64,000 nucleotides of DNA from Pseudomonadota bacterium (lineage in GTDB: Bacteria; Pseudomonadota; Alphaproteobacteria; Rhizobiales; Xanthobacteraceae): positions 1-64,000 of the forward strand of contig JAGXAJ010000006.1 in NCBI GenBank assembly GCA_018971625.1. Direction: 5' to 3'. The number at the start of each line of letters is the position of its first letter. Position 1 is the stretch's first letter. The position numbers were made by a program, and so were the translations under genes. This document shows positions 46,801-54,186 of the stretch, piece after piece. Under the pieces are notes generated by a model. The model did not search any database, was not told where the DNA came from, and saw nothing but the letters and a program-made list of their open reading frames with translations.

Positions 46801-46952
46801 TCAGCCAGGCGCTCACGTTGTTCACGACCCCGGTGGTCTATCTCTACCTCGATAAATTGTCGAACGCGTTCGCGGGCTGGGGACGCTCTCCTGGTTCCGA
46901 TCGGGATCGGCAAGCCGACGGGCACGGCACGATCAAGCAAGCCGCCGAATAG
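43806..46952 (+). CDS. RND efflux pump inner-membrane transporter (HAE1, MdtB/MdtC-like)
   Basis: A proton-driven multidrug or lipophile exporter of 1048 residues and 12 membrane helices. It begins FIRYPIGTSLLMAGILFVGL with PLLPVAPLPQVDFPTIQI, as in MdtB/C. TM4 contains LTIAVGFVVDDAIVMLENISRYIE, with the proton-relay Asp pair in VVDDAIVMLEN. TM10 contains IGIVKKNGIMMVDFAI with the relay Lys. Two large periplasmic loops are present. Only one RND subunit is encoded, whereas MdtBC uses two, so a homotrimer is likely. The last codons meet the livH-livF fusion gene convergently. Confidence 0.95.
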   Translation: MNGGISAPFIRYPIGTSLLMAGILFVGLVAYPLLPVAPLPQVDFPTIQITATLPGGSPETMASSVAQPLERQFAQIPGIAQMTSTSYLGTAAITIQFDLNRSIDGAANDVQGAINAASGQLPKNLPSPPTYRKVNPADSPILLLSATSDSLPLTTVSDAVDAQLAQQISQISGVAQVTIGGQQKPSIRVQVDPAKLVAKGLSLEDVRSQIAITTVDSPKGNIDGDTRAYTIYANDQLLDSKDWNDVIVAYRNGGPLRIRDIGRAVTGPEDAKQAAWANGKRGVFLIIYKQPGANVIDTVDKIKSLLPRLVAAIPPAIKIDVISDRTQTIRAAVEDVQFTLLLTIALVVMVIFIFLRSFWATVIPAVTVPLALLGACALMWIFGYTLDNLSLMALTIAVGFVVDDAIVMLENISRYIEEGAKPLAAAFKGASEIGFTILSISVSLVAVLIPLLLMGGIIGRLFREFAVTLTMTIFVSMVVSLTLTPMMASRFLGAHGETRHGKFYQWSERAFDAMLRGYEKGLDLALRWRLTTLTIFFATLALSVYLFVVIPKGFFPQQDVGLITATSEAAQDISFAAMEQRQQALGGIVLADPDVASVAMAIGGNGRAGNNGNLYITLKPRSERAASAQQIIARLRPKLEKVEGARLYMQAAQDVRLGGRPTRTQFEFTLQDANLDELNEWAPKILAKMQTLPELRDVATDQQSSGTTLQLKINRDTAARYGIQPQLIDDTLYDAFGQRQVTQYFTQLNSYHVILEILPELQGSLDTLNKLYIKSPLTGEQVPLATFATWTSVPVRSLSISHQGQFPAITISFNLGQGVALGQATAAVQKAMVELGAPATLNSSFQGTAQAFQQSLGTVPLLIMAALVVVYLILGILYESYIHPLTILSTLPSAGVGALAILMAFGYDFSLIALIAIILLIGIVKKNGIMMVDFAISAERDEHLSPEQSIRKAALLRFRPIMMTTMAAMLGGVPLMLGTGTGSEIRQPLGYAMVGGLLVSQALTLFTTPVVYLYLDKLSNAFAGWGRSPGSDRDRQADGHGTIKQAAE

Positions 46953-46976
46953 ATCGCTAATCCGCTCTATCAACCA

Positions 46977-47228
46977 TCACCCCGTGCCGAGATAGACCCT
47001 CTGCACCTGCGGATCGTTGGCAAGCGCGGATGCAATGCCGGACAGGAGGCTCTTGCCGACCTGCAGCACCGTGGCGAAATCCGAGACTTCCAATGCCAGT
47101 TCGATCGACTGTTCCGCGAGCAAAATGGTCAGCCCTTCCCGGTGCAGGCGCCCGAATGTCTCGTACATCGACTCAACGACGGCCAGCGCCAGACCGCCGA
47201 CGATGACCTGCACGAGAATCGAAGACAT
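46977..47228 (-). pseudogene. In-frame fusion of the livH start to the livF end
   Basis: The first 16 residues (MSSILVQVIVGGLALA) match the beginning of LivH, the branched-chain amino-acid permease. The rest (VVESMYETFGRLHREGLTIL, LAEQSIELALEVSDFATVLQ, ending DPQVQRVYLGTG) is the C-terminus of the LivF ATPase, after its Walker B region. livM, livG and most of livH and livF have thus been removed by one deletion that left the frame open. The product lacks both pore and ATPase sites. The binding-protein gene upstream remains, as expected for a liv operon. Confidence 0.85.
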
Positions 47229-47359
47229 GAAGCCGCCGTCTTTTCTGCAGTTATTTTCGGCGGTCGACCGCCAACGTCATCTGATCTTCCGCGAACGACG
47301 GCGCTAGCAAGCTGAAAAACAGCGCGGACGCGATATTCCCCCGCCCCTCTTTCAGTTTC

Positions 47360-48610
47360 TCACCAGCCCTTGAAGGGCATGACCGGCGCCTTCTCGGCCG
47401 TAGCCTTCGGCCAGACGCTGACATAGTGCTCGCCGTCCTGTAGCTGGATCATGACGCCGGACGCCAGGATGTTCTGCCCCTTTTCGTCGAACTTGATGCC
47501 CTTGTAGCCCATCATGAGCTGATCGGGTTTCAGGTCGGTGGCCTTCAACGCCGCCTGAATCTTGGCGGGATCGGTCGAGCCGGCGCGGTCGATCGCATCG
47601 CAGAGCACGAAGAAGGCCTGCATCTGCCTTCCCGCGGTGTCGTCCATGTCGTCGCCGCTCTTCTTGTACATGTCGGCGATGATCGCGGTCGGCGAGCCCG
47701 GAGGGCCGACGTTCCATGACGAGCGGTTGAACACGCCCTGGGTGATCTTGCCAACCGACTTGATGAAGGACGGATCGGAGTAGCCGGAATCGTCGGCGAT
47801 GATCATCGGCGGCTTGTAGTCCAGCGCCTGCATGGTCTTGGAATACAGGATCGCATCGGACGTGTAGGCGATCATGATCACGACATCAGGCTTTTTCTCC
47901 TTGAGCTGCAGCACCTGGCTCTGCACGTCGGTGGCATTGAAGGCGTAGGAGATGTCTTCCGCGATAGTCACCCCCTTTTCCTTGAAAGCGCTGGTGATCA
48001 CGCTGGCGACCGAGGTGCCATACTCTGTGGTGTCGTGCACCAGCGCGATATTATCGGTCTTGGCGCCCGCCGTCTTCATGTCGGTGAGAAAGTCGAAATA
48101 GACCTTGGCGAAATCAGACGCGATCGGCGTGGTGCGAAAGAACCATTTGAAACCGCGTTCGGTAAGATTGGCGGCAACGGACTCGCCGTTGACAAAGGGA
48201 ATGCCGTACTTCTCGGCGATTGCGCTTGCGGTCAGTGTGATGCCCGACTGATAGGCGCCGGTCAGCGCAACCACCTTTTCCTCGGTGATCAGGCGCAGCG
48301 TCTGGTTCTGCCCGATCGCGGGGCTGCCCTGGTTGTCGGCGAAAACCACCTCGACCTTGGCGCCCCCGAGACCGGCGAGCCCTGCGTTCTTTGCCAGCGG
48401 GAAATTGCCGAGTTCGGGATGGGCGTTGTTGATGATGTCCATCGCGGTCTCGATCGCCGCCTTGGCATGAACACCGGCGCTGGCGGCATTACCGCTCAGC
48501 GGAAACACCGCACCGATCTTGACGGTTTTATCCTGCGCGGACGCCGCGCTCGCCAGCACAAACGAAAGCGAGGCGGCACAAAGCAGCCCGACGACACGCT
48601 TGAAACCCAT
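47360..48610 (-). CDS. Branched-chain amino-acid-type ABC transporter substrate-binding protein
   Basis: A periplasmic type I binding protein of about 416 residues (LivJ/LivK-like, Peripla_BP_6). The signal peptide MGFKRVVGLLCAASLSFVLASAASAQ ends at AQDKTVKIGAVFPLSGNAAS, the usual opening of the mature protein. VVALTGAYQSGITLTASAIAEKYGIPFVNGE and DVVIMIAYTSDAILYSKTMQ follow the family. The ATG at 48610 is selected; an ATG at 48631 with AGGGTGGA ahead is an alternative. Its own transporter genes downstream are deleted, so it is either an orphan or uses another permease. Ligand identity cannot be told. Confidence 0.9.
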   Translation of the reverse strand: MGFKRVVGLLCAASLSFVLASAASAQDKTVKIGAVFPLSGNAASAGVHAKAAIETAMDIINNAHPELGNFPLAKNAGLAGLGGAKVEVVFADNQGSPAIGQNQTLRLITEEKVVALTGAYQSGITLTASAIAEKYGIPFVNGESVAANLTERGFKWFFRTTPIASDFAKVYFDFLTDMKTAGAKTDNIALVHDTTEYGTSVASVITSAFKEKGVTIAEDISYAFNATDVQSQVLQLKEKKPDVVIMIAYTSDAILYSKTMQALDYKPPMIIADDSGYSDPSFIKSVGKITQGVFNRSSWNVGPPGSPTAIIADMYKKSGDDMDDTAGRQMQAFFVLCDAIDRAGSTDPAKIQAALKATDLKPDQLMMGYKGIKFDEKGQNILASGVMIQLQDGEHYVSVWPKATAEKAPVMPFKGW

Positions 48611-49102
48611 GTTGATTGTCTCAGAAAACATTCCACCCTGATGCCGGGCCTTGAACCGGGACGTTTGACGTCGTCGACCGATGCCCTTGTTATCAGCGCA
48701 ACATCGCATGCCGCTTCCGGGTGGGCAAGTTGGGACCGTGGCCGCGGACAATGCGCGACGCCGCTCGCCTGCGCCGGATCGATTGATGCCGACATGGACG
48801 ATGCTTCGCCATACCGAGTTGAGGAAAGTCAAACATGTCGGCTCGCCGAAGGAAGCTTCCGGGAATCGCAGAAACGCGTGGATCGGGATCGGTCGGAAAT
48901 CCGGTTCCTCGGGCTCACGCTCATCGATCCCTGACGACCGCGCCCTCGGTCGCACCTTCCGAACGCGCGTGCACCAACCACGCCCGCGCGCTTGCCAAGG
49001 CCCGGACGGAACGAGTAGAACGGGCCAGCCTGGTGGAGATGTCGATCCTCTCTGGGCACTTTATGTGAACAATATAAGGTATTGATTTACATAAATAATT
49101 TT
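48611..49102. other. Intergenic region between the binding-protein gene and tRNA-Gln
   Basis: About 490 bases. The part next to the binding-protein gene should hold its promoter, and the AT-rich 49065-49102 should hold the tRNA promoter. I see no gene supported by a ribosome site and domain content. Open frames here are shadows or GC-rich chance. Confidence 0.4.
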
Positions 49103-49176
49103 TGGGGAATGGTGTAACGGTAGCACAACAGACTCTGACTCTGTTTGTCTAGGTTCGAATCCTAGTTCCCCAGCCA
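49103..49176 (+). tRNA. tRNA-Gln (anticodon CTG)
   Basis: A full cloverleaf can be drawn. The acceptor stem TGGGGAA pairs with TTCCCCA. The D arm is GTG..CAC. The anticodon stem ACAGA pairs with TCTGT around the loop CTCTGAC, giving anticodon CTG. The T arm is CTAGG-TTCGAAT-CCTAG. The discriminator G and a genome-encoded CCA follow. It reads Gln CAG codons. Confidence 0.97.
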
Positions 49177-49602
49177 TTCGCGGAATTGGCAAAGCGCCCG
49201 GGTCATCCTTGAGACTTCGGTACTCCATCAAAACGCACGTGCCCGAACACAGCGTTGTCCCTTCTCTGAATTTCAAACAGGCAATCAAATGACCGCTAGG
49301 CGACGGTGCCTTCGCGTTCTCGCGGCCGTTCTGGTTGGAGAACATATGGCAACTGGCCGGTGACCACGCTGGCAGCTGTCCTTGGCACGGCCGCACTCTC
49401 ACCCATAACTGGCGTCGGCCATAGCGCTTGGAAGCAGTCGTTACGGCAGGGTTCATCGTCATTGGCTTGGCAATAATAGCGGCGTCATGTCTGATGCTTT
49501 GGGGCTTGCGAAGCGGCGTGGCGCGAAATGACCGAGCGTAAAGGTCGTTATTGAGCCTCTTCGCTCAACCGTTTCAATTTAAGTCGAGTATCGAGCTTCT
49601 AC
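49177..49602. other. Downstream flank of tRNA-Gln, possible gene debris
   Basis: No full gene is visible. A frame at 49428-49541 (plus strand) encodes one hydrophobic helix (AGFIVIGLAIIAASCLMLWG) after a stop and lacks a good start. It may be the relic of a small membrane protein. The accessory genes that follow suggest a tRNA-linked insertion region, though no integrase or repeat of the tRNA end was found. Confidence 0.35.
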
Positions 49603-49974
49603 CTATTGGAACAGCTTCATCGAATTGATGAGGGTCTGCACTACGCCGAATACGAGCGGGATGCCGACAAAGCCCCATGCAAGTACGAGGTGCAGTGCCG
49701 TGGTTTCCTGATGTTCTCCTTCCGAGGCGACTTTTCCTGCCGCGCGGAGAGTGCCGGGACTCGAATCCGTCGCTGAAATCAACTGCTCGACAGCAGGCGG
49801 TGGCGGGGTAAATGGATAAAGTTTTGATGCTTTCGTCCATTCACCTACATCAGAAGAAAACAAATCGTCATTTCGCTGAAGATTATCTGACTTGTAAAGT
49901 TGATCGAGTTGGCTGCGCGACATCGGGCCCATCTTTCGGCCCTTGCGCACGACATACCAATTGGTTTCTTCCAT
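49603..49974 (-). CDS. GYF-domain (DUF4339/GYF_2) protein with C-terminal membrane anchor
   Basis: A 123-residue protein. The N-terminal GYF_2 domain reads NWYVVRKGRKMGPMSRSQLDQLYKSDNLQRNDDLFS, followed by EWTKASKLY, the pattern W(Y/F)....G...GP.....L......G.......V..G....W..A. This domain usually binds proline-rich sequences or marks membrane-linked regulators. A Pro-rich linker follows, and then one C-terminal helix (HLVLAWGFVGIPLVFGVVQTL). The ATG at 49974 is chosen as it has GGGGAC upstream; 49989 is also open. Neighbours give no functional clue. Confidence 0.75.
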   Translation of the reverse strand: MEETNWYVVRKGRKMGPMSRSQLDQLYKSDNLQRNDDLFSSDVGEWTKASKLYPFTPPPPAVEQLISATDSSPGTLRAAGKVASEGEHQETTALHLVLAWGFVGIPLVFGVVQTLINSMKLFQ

Positions 49975-50159
49975 AATTAGCGTCCCCACGTCTGCATGAA
50001 CTTAGTCGAGCGAGGTTCGTCGATTCGCGGTCGTATCAGACCTCATCTCTAAAGCCCGCCGGTTGCGGGCTGCTCGGGATTAATTCAAGAAATCCTTTGT
50101 GGCTAAATTAACGATGGCAACTTCCATTCGCAAAGCCAGTCGTATATTGCGAGTTAGCC

Positions 50160-50459
50160 GTGTACGCTTCGCCCATGATTGGTTTGGCTTTCTTGATCAC
50201 GTTCGCAGCTATCGTCGCGTGGGGCGCAGCTCATTCGGCGCGACGCGTTCCGGCCTCCGTTTCATGTATAAAGTTCGTATCTTTGAGCGTCTTACTCTTC
50301 GCAACCCTGACCGCTCTGGTCGGCATGCATTGGTTAGCAGGAGCAGAAGATCCGTCTGGCCTCTCTTTAATTGTTTGGCCACTCGCTGGAATAGCAATGG
50401 TTTATTGCGTGTCTTCGACCATCGGAACCTTGATCGGGACTTATCGAGATCGGTCGTAG
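50160..50459 (+). CDS. Small hypothetical membrane protein, 99 aa
   Basis: Three hydrophobic segments (MIGLAFLITFAAIVAWGAAH, FVSLSVLLFATLTALVGM and LIVWPLAGIAMVYCVSSTIGT) are separated by short polar loops, and the C-terminus is basic. The start may be GTG 50160 or ATG 50175. I do not recognise a family. Codon third positions are less GC-biased than in core genes nearby, consistent with accessory DNA. Confidence 0.55.
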   Translation: MYASPMIGLAFLITFAAIVAWGAAHSARRVPASVSCIKFVSLSVLLFATLTALVGMHWLAGAEDPSGLSLIVWPLAGIAMVYCVSSTIGTLIGTYRDRS

Positions 50460-50605
50460 GTCACCGTCCTTGGCGCGCCTGAACTTGCAGTGCATCCGCT
50501 GAACAAGTTTCTGGGTCAGCCTATGGTAGGCCTTCACGGTCGAAACTCGCGTGAACTACACTCCGTCAATGCTGGGCGGATCAGAGTCAATGCTGGGAGG
50601 ATCGG

Positions 50606-51259
50606 ATGAAACTCAGCGACGGCGAGAAACTGATTATTTTGATGCTAGCCGACCTGCAAAAAGCCTTGAACGTCAATGGCGAAATTGATGGGGCTTTTGT
50701 CTCCGAGGCTATCAACAGGGACAAGCTGTGGGCCATCAATTGGCAGTATCAAAGCATTCCGTTTGAGCCGGAGGACGACCCGCCCGCTGTGAAGCAGACC
50801 GCAGATATTCTCGATATGTGGATGTCCATCGAGGAAGCCTACGCAGATCTCTCAGAGGCCGACAAGAAACGCGTTGCAATTGAAGCGGAACCCTTTGGAA
50901 CGAATGTGCGCTTTGAAGGTTTCGATGCCAATCACGAGGATCACTACGGCATCGCTCGGTTCCTCGTGGAAGACATGCACCGCTATAAGTATTACGCCAA
51001 GCGCGAACTCAATTCCCATCATTCATCTGTGCCAGCCTATCTGCGCATGTATCGCATCTTCGAGCTTATGCACCGAGGTCTTGGCAACCGCCGCCGTTTG
51101 AACGCGAATGAAATCCGAAGCCTGTTGGCTGCGCGCATGGCCTTGTGCACGTTCTCGTCGCCTGACGCGCTGTCGCCTCATGCAACCGGGACACTGCTTC
51201 TGAAATCCGTCACGAAGGCGCGCCGCTCACTCGCCAAACGTTGCGCTTGGAACATCTAA
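50606..51259 (+). CDS. YfbU-family protein
   Basis: A 217-residue soluble protein. MKLSDGEKLIILMLADLQKA at the start and VRFEGFDANHEDHYGIARFLVEDMHRYKYY followed by NSHHSSVPAYLRMYRIFELM match the YfbU family, which has no settled biochemical role. The ribosome site GGGAGGATCGG precedes the ATG at 50606, and the 17-bp segment containing it (GTCAATGCTGGGAGGAT) is present in a second near-identical copy directly upstream. The last 50 residues extend beyond the typical family end. Codon use is less GC-biased, as in the surrounding accessory genes. Confidence 0.8.
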   Translation: MKLSDGEKLIILMLADLQKALNVNGEIDGAFVSEAINRDKLWAINWQYQSIPFEPEDDPPAVKQTADILDMWMSIEEAYADLSEADKKRVAIEAEPFGTNVRFEGFDANHEDHYGIARFLVEDMHRYKYYAKRELNSHHSSVPAYLRMYRIFELMHRGLGNRRRLNANEIRSLLAARMALCTFSSPDALSPHATGTLLLKSVTKARRSLAKRCAWNI

Positions 51260-51525
51260 TCTTGGCCCTGCCAGCTATTGCCTACACCCACCAATTTCAG
51301 CACACGCCTCCACCACCGCGCTATGGTGCTGGAATCCAGTTCATCCACGGCCATCTCTCCCGCTTCGTAAAAGACGGCCATGGATTTTCCCCCGGCCCTG
51401 GCGCACGCGGTCAGCCTGTTGGCGATGAACTTCCTGGCTTCGGGACTGTCTTTCCGAAGCTTCTTGCTTGATTGCTCAAGCGCGGCGGTCATGAAAGCCA
51501 GCGTATTGGTGTCAAATTCGAGCAT
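51256..51525 (-). CDS. Conserved hypothetical small protein, 89 aa
   Basis: Starting at the ATG at 51525 it reads MLEFDTNTLAFMTAALEQSS and KKLRKDSPEARKFIANRLTA, then AGGKSMAVFYEAGEMAVDEL. The second half is amphipathic and helical. I have the impression that proteins of this kind recur in Bradyrhizobium genomes, but no function is known to me. It is convergent with the YfbU gene and their 3' ends overlap by four bases. Confidence 0.65.
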   Translation of the reverse strand: MLEFDTNTLAFMTAALEQSSKKLRKDSPEARKFIANRLTACARAGGKSMAVFYEAGEMAVDELDSSTIARWWRRVLKLVGVGNSWQGQD

Positions 51526-51570
51526 GCTGCAGATCTGGATGAGAGAAAGCGGCAGCGTGCACCCGCACAA

Positions 51571-51714
51571 TTAAAAGCGGATTAAAAATTTCCGTATGTT
51601 CCGAGGCAAGCCGCAACAAACCATTGCGGCTTTGATCGATATGGGTTCAACGGCCAGCTTTTCGATTGTGACGCAGATCACTTCGTCAATGAACGCACCG
51701 CGGTCATCCTGCAT
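51571..51714 (-). CDS. Possible small protein, 47 aa
   Basis: MQDDRGAFIDEVICVTIEKL at the start, then IKAAMVCCGLPRNIRKFLIRF. The frame has plausible composition and is open upstream to 51768, but there is no clear ribosome site and no recognised domain. It is divergent from the membrane protein at 51762. It could equally be a gene fragment. Confidence 0.25.
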   Translation of the reverse strand: MQDDRGAFIDEVICVTIEKLAVEPISIKAAMVCCGLPRNIRKFLIRF

Positions 51715-51761
51715 CTCATCGTCATCGAGGGAATGGTCCCTCGGGCTCAGAGGATGAGGTC

Positions 51762-51965
51762 GTGTCAATCTATCGGATAGTGCTGCTTGTTGCCGCGGTC
51801 ACCACCGCTTTCATCATCGGGATCTTCTCCGTCAGGTTCCTGGTCGGCAAATGGTGCGAATTCGACGTGGTCTGCCTTGTCGGATTCAACGCGATTCTTC
51901 TGACCTATATGGTCTTGCTGATCCGCGGCGTTGAAATGGATCTGGTGCACGAGCCGGCCATATAG
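51762..51965 (+). CDS. Small hypothetical membrane protein, 67 aa
   Basis: Two hydrophobic helices (IVLLVAAVTTAFIIGIFSVRFLVG and VVCLVGFNAILLTYMVLLIRG) are joined by a short loop WCEFD. It starts at GTG 51762 with GATGAGGTC just upstream. No family is recognised. It ends near the aroG remnant in convergent orientation. Confidence 0.55.
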   Translation: MSIYRIVLLVAAVTTAFIIGIFSVRFLVGKWCEFDVVCLVGFNAILLTYMVLLIRGVEMDLVHEPAI

Positions 51966-52073
51966 AGCCTGTAGGCCATGCCGGTGATCATAGCCGCCTC
52001 GGGCGCCACTGTTTGAGCCATGGACCGGTACATAAAAGACAACCTGACCGCCTCGTCGCCTGCCGAACCCGCA

Positions 52074-53149
52074 TCATGCAACGACACGCCAGGCCGGCCG
52101 TGCCGTTCGCCGGCGCAGCGTTACCGCGCCGGCCAGCGTCTCCAGCGCCTTCACGGTCGTCTCCCAGTTGATGCAGCCGTCGGTGATGCTCTGGCCGTAG
52201 CAAAGCGGCCGGCCCGGCACATGCGTCTGCCGGCCTCCGACCAGATTGCTTTCGATCATCATGCCGATGATACAGTGATTTCCAGCGGCGACCTGCTCGG
52301 TAACGGCGTCGACGACAATCGGCTGATTGGCAGGGTCATAACCGCTGTTGGCATGGCTTGCGTCGATCATGACGCAGCGCTCCAGCCCGGCGGCCTCCAG
52401 CGCGCGGCAGGCCGCTTCGACGTCCGCGGGCTGGTAATTCGGCGCGTATCCGCCGCGAAGGATGATGTGGCAATCGCCATTGCCCGATGTCGAGGCAATC
52501 GCGGATTGGCCGTCCTTGGTGACGGCCATGAAATGATGCGGTTGCGCTGCCGCCTTCACCGCATCGACGGCGATCCTGACCTTGCCGTCGGTGCCGTTCT
52601 TGAAGCCGACCGGACAGGACAATCCGGACGCCAGCTCGCGATGGACCTGGCTTTCGGTGGTGCGCGCGCCGATCGCGCCCCAGGCAACCAAGTCGGACAG
52701 ATATTGCGGAGCCACGATATCCAGGAACTCGGAGCCGACGGGAACGCCAAGCTGATTGACATCCAATAACAGCTTCCTTGCGATCCGAAGACCGTCATCG
52801 ATGTTGAAGCTGCCGTCGAGATCGGGATCGTTGATCAAGCCCTTCCACCCGATCGTGGTACGCGGCTTGGCAAAGTAGACCCGCATCACGATCTCGAGTT
52901 CGCCCGACAGACGGTCCCGCACGGCACGCAGGCGCTCGGCATAATCCATCGCGGCCAGCGGATCGAGCAAGGGCCGACGACGACAGCCAGGCGATCGTCG
53001 GCATGATGCAAGATGTCGCTTAACGCTGTACGGGAATTGGCGACTATTGCCGAGGATGCCTGTGTCTGCGGGAATTCGCTGATCACGCGCCTCGGCGTAA
53101 TCAGCGCCTTGATCTCTCGGATACGGATGTCGTCGGTCGAAAGTGTCAC
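52074..53149 (-). pseudogene. aroG: Class I DAHP synthase broken by a small deletion in the active site
   Basis: Type I (AroFGH) 3-deoxy-D-arabino-heptulosonate-7-phosphate synthase, first step of the aromatic pathway. The N-terminus (MTLSTDDIRIREIKALITPR to LAVVVGPCSI) and the rest (PLAAMDYAERLRAVRDRLSG onward) are both complete but lie in different frames. At the expected GPCSIHDPLAA the DNA reads TGCTCGATCCGCTGG, as if one copy of a 7-bp unit (GATCCAC) between two GATCC repeats were lost, removing the HD of the motif. Downstream the protein is otherwise normal, with KNGTDGKVRIAVDA, DASHANSGYDPANQ and GRPLCYGQSITDGC. An upstream attenuator is intact. Another DAHP synthase elsewhere in the genome would be needed. 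Confidence 0.9.
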
Positions 53150-53185
53150 GAGAAGTCTCCTTGGATGGCGGAGTCTGCTGGCGAC

Positions 53186-53212
53186 AAAAAAAGCCGCCAG
53201 GAAACTGGCAGC
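53186..53212 (-). terminator. Rho-independent attenuator terminator before aroG
   Basis: On the minus strand GCTGCCAG-TTTC-CTGGCGGC is an eight-pair stem (one G-T wobble) followed directly by seven T residues. It lies between the leader peptide stop and the aroG start, the position of a transcription attenuator. Confidence 0.85.
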
Positions 53213-53242
53213 TGGTTGAACACGATGGGCTTGAAATTCAGA

Positions 53243-53317
53243 TCAAACGCGTTCCTTCCGCCGCCGGGGGCTTTGGAAATAGTAAAACCAGGAAAACAGG
53301 TTCGCGGCCTTGATCAT
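53243..53317 (-). CDS. Aromatic-rich leader peptide of aroG (attenuation)
   Basis: A 24-codon frame, ATG at 53317 to TGA at 53243, lies about 94 bp upstream of the aroG start. Residues 8-14 read FSWFYYF, six aromatic residues in seven codons, including Trp, Tyr and Phe. This is the classic design of a ribosome-stalling leader. When charged Phe, Tyr or Trp tRNA is scarce, the ribosome should stall here and keep the downstream terminator (53186-53212) from forming. The C-terminal part is basic (PRRRKERV). Recognition is from sequence only. The identity of the antiterminator pairing was not worked out. Confidence 0.8.
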   Translation of the reverse strand: MIKAANLFSWFYYFQSPRRRKERV

Positions 53318-53445
53318 GGCGCGCTACATATCGCAGGGCACGGCTGTTGTCACGGATTTTTTGCAACCATGATGAAAACGTCCGGGCGCAGCCGAATGAT
53401 CGCGCGAATAAGCGAGCCGGAACTCTTGTTCGACGTCGAACAACG

Positions 53446-54186
53446 CTATCCGATCAGTTCGACCTTACCGTCGCCGAGGCGATAGATGCCGCCGACGATC
53501 TTCAGCTTGCCCTGCTCCACCGCGGCGCTGAGGATCGGTGTTGCCGATTTCAGTTTGGCGACATTGTCGATCACGTTTCGCCTGGTCGCATTCGCGAGCG
53601 GATCGCCGGGCTGATCCTTGGTGGCATTCACGGCCGGAGCCAGATTGCTGACCAGGGATGGCAGATGACCCGGCAAAGTGGTGTTGTCCTTGAGCGATTT
53701 GATCGTTGCGCTCACCGCGCCGCAGGCTTCGTGGCCGAGCACCAGAAACAGCGGCGTGTTGAGGATGGCCGAGGCATATTCCAGGCTTGCGATCGTGTCG
53801 TCATTGGCGAAATTGCCGGCGACCCGGCAAACGAACAGATCGCCCCTGCCGGTGTCGAACGCGTATTCGGGCGCGATGCGCGAGTCGGCGCAGCCCAGAA
53901 TACCCGCATAAGGATTCTGCCCGCCGACCAGTGCCTCGCGTTCGGTCTTGAAATCATGCCGCCGCGTCACGCCCGCGACGTACCTGTCATTGCCTTTCAT
54001 CAGCCGCTGCAGCGCAGCATCCGGAGGAACGTCGTTCTGCGGTTTGGGCGATGCCTTGTTGCCCTTGGCGAACACCGATGGCGTGAGCGCGAAACCGGCG
54101 GCGGCGCCGCCGACAGATCGAAGAAAATTGCGCCTGGAAGTTGCCTTGACCGCAAAGGCTTCACTGGCACGACATTTCAGGCACAT
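53446..54186 (-). CDS. Beta-class carbonic anhydrase with Tat-type export signal
   Basis: Interconverts CO2 and bicarbonate using zinc. The N-terminus has a twin-arginine signal, SRRNFLRSVGGAAAGFALTPSVFA, so it is probably exported folded to the periplasm. Zinc ligands are Cys99 in GILGCADSRIAPE, His152 and Cys155 in LVLGHEACGAVSA, and the catalytic Asp101-Arg103 dyad is present. The ATG at 54186 is selected on the basis of GGGGGAA four bases ahead. The protein has 246 residues. It is followed by the aroG leader region on the same strand, but there is no functional link between the two. Confidence 0.93.
   Translation of the reverse strand: MCLKCRASEAFAVKATSRRNFLRSVGGAAAGFALTPSVFAKGNKASPKPQNDVPPDAALQRLMKGNDRYVAGVTRRHDFKTEREALVGGQNPYAGILGCADSRIAPEYAFDTGRGDLFVCRVAGNFANDDTIASLEYASAILNTPLFLVLGHEACGAVSATIKSLKDNTTLPGHLPSLVSNLAPAVNATKDQPGDPLANATRRNVIDNVAKLKSATPILSAAVEQGKLKIVGGIYRLGDGKVELIG

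Noticed and set aside
48035..48934. 299-codon plus-strand frame opposite the Liv binding-protein gene
   Set aside because: Antisense of an assured gene. The composition is that of a mirror frame, without domains.
49061..49462. Minus-strand frame over the tRNA, giving GFEPRQTESESVVLPLHHSPK
   Set aside because: This peptide is the well-known spurious translation of the antisense of tRNA-Gln. The tRNA fold fully explains the sequence.
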